A stretch of DNA of 64,000 nt from Halomonas sp. JB37 (GTDB lineage: Bacteria > Pseudomonadota > Gammaproteobacteria > Pseudomonadales > Halomonadaceae), in NCBI RefSeq assembly GCF_002332255.1, contig NZ_NRGW01000001.1, positions 1,984,001-2,048,000 of the forward strand, given 5' to 3'. Below, piece by piece: positions 61,573-64,000 of the stretch. Each line of letters begins with the position of its first letter. Position 1 is the stretch's first letter. The notes below the pieces were generated by a model, which saw only the letters and a list, made by a program, of their open reading frames with translations, had not been told where the DNA came from and did not search any database. The position numbers were made by a program, and so were the translations under genes.

Positions 61573-62343
61573 ATGAAAGATGCCCTATGGGGGCTGGTGT
61601 TAGCACTGCAGTTTCTTACCCGCATTCCACTGCCTGTTGCCTGCCCATGGACGCCAGAAACACGTCGCTGGGCAGTGCGCTCCTACCCGCTGGTGGGATT
61701 GTTGATTGGCGGCGTACTGGTGCTCGTCGCACTGCTTTTGCAAAACGCTCCGGTACCGATCACCGCGCTGGCCGTGCTAAGCGTGTGGGTGGCGTTATCG
61801 GGTGGCCTGCATTTAGACGGAGTGATGGATATCGCTGATGCGCTGGGCAGTAATCAGCCGCTGGCGCGCCGCTGGGAAATCATGAAGGACTCTCAGGTTG
61901 GTAGCTTCGGCATATTGGTGCTGGTGTTTTTACTCGCCTGGAAAGGCATTTTACTATGGGCGCTGCTTCACTATCAGGCGCCACTCTGGTGGCTAGTGGC
62001 GATGCCCGCGTTAGGCCGCTGGGCCGGCGTTGCCTTGTTGGTGCTGACGCCCTGCGCCCAATCGCAAGGCTTGGCATGGAGCTGGCAGCAGTCGCTTAGT
62101 GGTCAGGACGTTGCGCTAGCGCTATTGCCGATGGCGCTGTTAGCCCTGCTAGTGCCTTCCACAGTGTTAATGCTGCTAGCGGTCGCGGTCTTTGTGATGC
62201 TCATGCGCGGGGCCATGATGCGATTATTCAACGGCATTAACGGCGATATGGTCGGTGCCACTATTGAAGGAGGAGAGCTTTGGCTACTGATCTTACTGTG
62301 GAGCTGGTGGCAGTTCGTCACGGTATCACCGCTTGGAATTTAG
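61573..62343 (+). CDS. cobS: Adenosylcobinamide-GDP ribazoletransferase CobS
   Basis: 256-residue membrane protein with six or seven hydrophobic segments that joins adenosylcobinamide-GDP and alpha-ribazole. Motifs: ALQFLTRIPLPVACPWTP at the start, GGLHLDGVMDIADALGSN, the Mg-binding Asp cluster, and KDSQVGSFGIL. The end overlaps the histidine phosphatase gene by 64 bases. Confidence 0.93.
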   Translation: MKDALWGLVLALQFLTRIPLPVACPWTPETRRWAVRSYPLVGLLIGGVLVLVALLLQNAPVPITALAVLSVWVALSGGLHLDGVMDIADALGSNQPLARRWEIMKDSQVGSFGILVLVFLLAWKGILLWALLHYQAPLWWLVAMPALGRWAGVALLVLTPCAQSQGLAWSWQQSLSGQDVALALLPMALLALLVPSTVLMLLAVAVFVMLMRGAMMRLFNGINGDMVGATIEGGELWLLILLWSWWQFVTVSPLGI

Positions 62344-62933
62344 AGCGCCGCTATCAAGGCCAGCGCGACATTCCGCTGCTTTTCCCCGATGCGCAGGCGG
62401 GGTTGATAACCCTGCGTGAAGCGCTGGCGCTTGAGTCGTTTGATTTGATCTACTCAAGCGATCTACACCGCTGTCAGCAAACGCTGGAATGGTCGCAGGC
62501 GGCAGATACGGGCGCGCCGGTGCACCTTGAAGCGCGCCTTCGCGAGCTAGATTTTGGCGACTACGAAGGTAAGGTTTACGACGAGCTGAAAGACTTGCCG
62601 CACTATCGTGCCTGGATTGACAGCGTGGGTGAGCTGCAAATCCCCGGCGGCGAGTCTGCCGCCCAGCTGCGTGAGCGTTTGGATGCCTGGCTATCTGACT
62701 TGGCGGCTGATGCCAGGGCCAATGGCCCTCGAAAAATTCTGGCCATGACCCACGGCGGCGTTATTCGCGAACTGCGCAGACGCTTTGAAATTATCCACTT
62801 TTGGGATGCCACGGTACTTCAAGCTCAAGGCAGGCGCTGGCAGCTCTCGTATCACGTTGATGAAAAGGGACAAGGAGAATGGCAATGCAGCTCTTCATCG
62901 GCGGTGCCTGCGCTGGCAAGCGCGACGCCGTAG
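62280..62933 (+). CDS. cobC: Histidine phosphatase, probable alpha-ribazole phosphatase CobC
   Basis: 217 residues, phosphoglycerate-mutase-like. The catalytic signature is VELVAVRHGITAWNLERRYQ (RHG) and later MTHGGVIREL with the second histidine. It should remove the 5' phosphate of alpha-ribazole phosphate or the coenzyme precursor. The start is TTG at 62280, supported by GGAGGAGA 5 bases upstream; no ATG precedes the RHG motif in this frame. It overlaps cobS by 64 bases, an unusually long coupling. Confidence 0.87.
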   Translation: MATDLTVELVAVRHGITAWNLERRYQGQRDIPLLFPDAQAGLITLREALALESFDLIYSSDLHRCQQTLEWSQAADTGAPVHLEARLRELDFGDYEGKVYDELKDLPHYRAWIDSVGELQIPGGESAAQLRERLDAWLSDLAADARANGPRKILAMTHGGVIRELRRRFEIIHFWDATVLQAQGRRWQLSYHVDEKGQGEWQCSSSSAVPALASATP

Positions 62934-63310
62934 CCGCTCGCTTTCCCGCCGCCACTAGCTGGCGACTCAAAGCCCATAAGCCGCTGAGTGATTGCCGGTC
63001 AGCGCTTTCTAGCCACTCGCCGCTTGTAATTAATGGTGTGCTTGATTGGCTCAGCGCAGATTTAGAAACAACCGATAGCGACACGCTGCGCCAGCGCTGG
63101 CAGGGCGATATAGAACAGCTCTGCCTGCGCGCTGAAACACTCAGCGCAGCGTTAATTATCATCGCTACTGACGTTGGGCGTGGCATTGTGCCCATGCAGT
63201 CTACGCAGCGTCGCCTGCGCGATGTAAATGGTTGGTTCACTCAAGATATGACCGCCCACGCTGAGCGGGTGTGGTATGTCCGCCACGGGCTGGTGATGGC
63301 GATTAAATAA
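62885..63310 (+). CDS. Second, short CobU-family protein
   Basis: 141 residues. The N terminus FIGGACAGKRDAVAARF is a weak P-loop (GGACAGK). The C terminus ATDVGRGIVPMQSTQRRLRD and HAERVWYVRHGLVMAIK is a clear match to the end of CobU/CobP, more complete than in the first copy. The middle is shortened. It could be an alternative guanylyltransferase, or the two may function as split partners; either is speculative. The ATG at 62885 is used because AAGGAG is 7 bases upstream, whereas it is only one base before the ATG at 62879. Confidence 0.75.
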   Translation: MQLFIGGACAGKRDAVAARFPAATSWRLKAHKPLSDCRSALSSHSPLVINGVLDWLSADLETTDSDTLRQRWQGDIEQLCLRAETLSAALIIIATDVGRGIVPMQSTQRRLRDVNGWFTQDMTAHAERVWYVRHGLVMAIK

Positions 63311-63410
63311 GTGCTTAACCCTTAGTTAAAGGCCTGCTCACGGCACTTTAATTGACCTTCTCTTTCAATTGACCTCCTCATAGCAAGTTGCTAGCTTACG
63401 CGCACTCTCA

Positions 63411-63625
63411 GGTGCTGGCGGTATAAAAGCCGCTAGTGAAACGGGAAGTTGGTGAACGCCTTGCGTGATTCCAGCGCTGCCCCCGCAACGGTGATCGAGA
63501 TAAGAACGGCTAAAACGCCACTGTGCCTTGGCATGGGAAGGTGGTCGTTCAGAAATGAGTGGGCCTTTTTAGGCGCGCCTTTCGCTCGTCAGCCCGGAGA
63601 CCGGCCCGAGAGTAGCGGTTCAACA
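63411..63625 (+). ncRNA. Cobalamin (AdoCbl-type) riboswitch upstream of btuB
   Basis: The conserved core is seen in order: GAAACGGGAAGTTGGTG (63438-63454), CCAGCGCTGCCCCCGCAACG (63471-63490), GCCACTGTG then GGCATGGGAAGGTGG (63517-63545), and the B12 box GTCAGCCCGGAGACCGGCC at 63588-63606. Bound coenzyme would switch off the receptor gene at 63791. The remaining 165 bases before the gene are a probable expression platform, with AAGGGATC as ribosome site. The 100 bases before the switch hold only a weak hairpin. Confidence 0.93.
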
Positions 63626-63790
63626 GAACCAAACTATACCGAGACGCGGTGGGCGCTCTCAGGGTGGTTGACGGCGGCATGATGTGATCATGCAGTGCGA
63701 CCGTTATTGCCTTGCTATGCCTAGTTATGCCCTGCGCTCGGCCAAAAAAAATACGTTGTGCGGGTGAGCACGACGCGCAAGGGATCTCAC

Positions 63791-64000
63791 ATGAACCATC
63801 GCTCTAATACCACCGCAACGCTTGCGGCGTTAGCTATGTCTGCGCTACCGCTGGCTGTTCAGGCCCAATCCACGGCGCAAAATACGCCGACAGCGGCTGA
63901 GTCACTTAACCCTGTTGTGGTCACCGCAGCACTGGCCCCGCGTACGGCTAATGAAAGCCTTTCGTCGGTAACCGTGATAGACGAAGCGACTTTTCGCCGC
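63791..64000 (+). CDS. btuB: TonB-dependent cobalamin receptor BtuB, N-terminal part (3' end cut by window)
   Basis: First 70 codons of an outer-membrane receptor. A signal peptide ends near LPLAVQAQ at residue 25. A TonB-box-like LNPVVVTAALAPRTA follows at residue 40, then ESLSSVTVIDEATFRR, the start of the plug domain. The B12 riboswitch directly upstream identifies the ligand as cobalamin. The rest of the gene is outside the window. Confidence 0.88.
   Translation, partial: MNHRSNTTATLAALAMSALPLAVQAQSTAQNTPTAAESLNPVVVTAALAPRTANESLSSVTVIDEATFRR

Noticed and set aside
63309..63348. AAGTGC...GCACTT pairing after the last cob gene
   Set aside because: Six-base stem with a 28-base loop and no T-run; too weak to call a terminator.

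Overview
The window reads as a chromosome segment of a moderately halophilic gammaproteobacterium, most likely Halomonas or a close relative in the Halomonadaceae. This rests on the mix of protein families, the moderate GC content and the gene neighbourhoods, not on a database search. There is no rRNA, tRNA, CRISPR array or prophage. One insertion sequence is present. Both ends cut genes: sufS at the left and a btuB-type receptor at the right.

Layout. 1-5.7 kb: end of a suf locus (sufS, sufT), a SanA-type envelope protein, rimK with its zinc-protease-like partner, and small conserved genes. 5.8-11.5 kb: proline use (putA, putP, AraC regulator). 11.6-21.4 kb: housekeeping and small conserved genes (CBS protein, Pmp3-domain protein, DMT exporter, nadK, phosphoesterase, rhomboid protease, DUF1315 and DUF2797 proteins, radical SAM protein, SDR, MliC), with two candidate small RNAs. 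21.4-27.5 kb: an accessory catabolic cassette of azlCD, a TRAP transporter, a TetR regulator and an amidohydrolase. 28.7-30.0 kb: an IS3-family element inserted at the 3' end of pgi. 31.8-39.1 kb: fructose PTS operon with its Cra regulator, then mgsA. 39.3-47.2 kb: gap, a DUF3455 protein with an ECF sigma/anti-sigma pair, a Trk potassium channel subunit, and zwf-pgl-eda. 47.4-53.6 kb: a D-galactonate cluster (symporter, lactonase, dgoA, dgoK, dgoD, dgoR). 53.8-57.6 kb: fructokinase, glk, edd. 57.9-64 kb: late cobalamin assembly genes, then a cobalamin riboswitch in front of btuB.

How it works together. The middle 30 kb is close to a complete sugar-entry module for the Entner-Doudoroff pathway: hexose kinases, pgi, zwf, pgl, edd, eda and gap, with a parallel galactonate branch and a fructose PTS entry. 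The promoters of pgi, mgsA/gap, zwf and edd carry six similar 15-bp palindromes of the HexR type (TGTAGT-N3-ATTACA), which suggests one regulon. An identical 11-bp palindrome (ATGTCTGACAT) upstream of dgoR and of the distant symporter gene suggests a second, DgoR-controlled unit. A perfect Cra palindrome lies between fruB and cra.

The least expected observations are: (1) two intergenic loci sharing the 13-mer TGATCCCTTGCTT just before strong terminators, which look like sibling small RNAs; (2) the IS3 insertion, which has a 3-bp target duplication, rewrites the last residues of Pgi and splits a small gene whose reconstructed start encodes a clear signal peptide; (3) two CobU-family proteins in one cob operon. 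I did not find a clear, wholly new multi-gene system. The best candidates for new biology are the sRNA pair and the DUF3455/ECF sigma unit.
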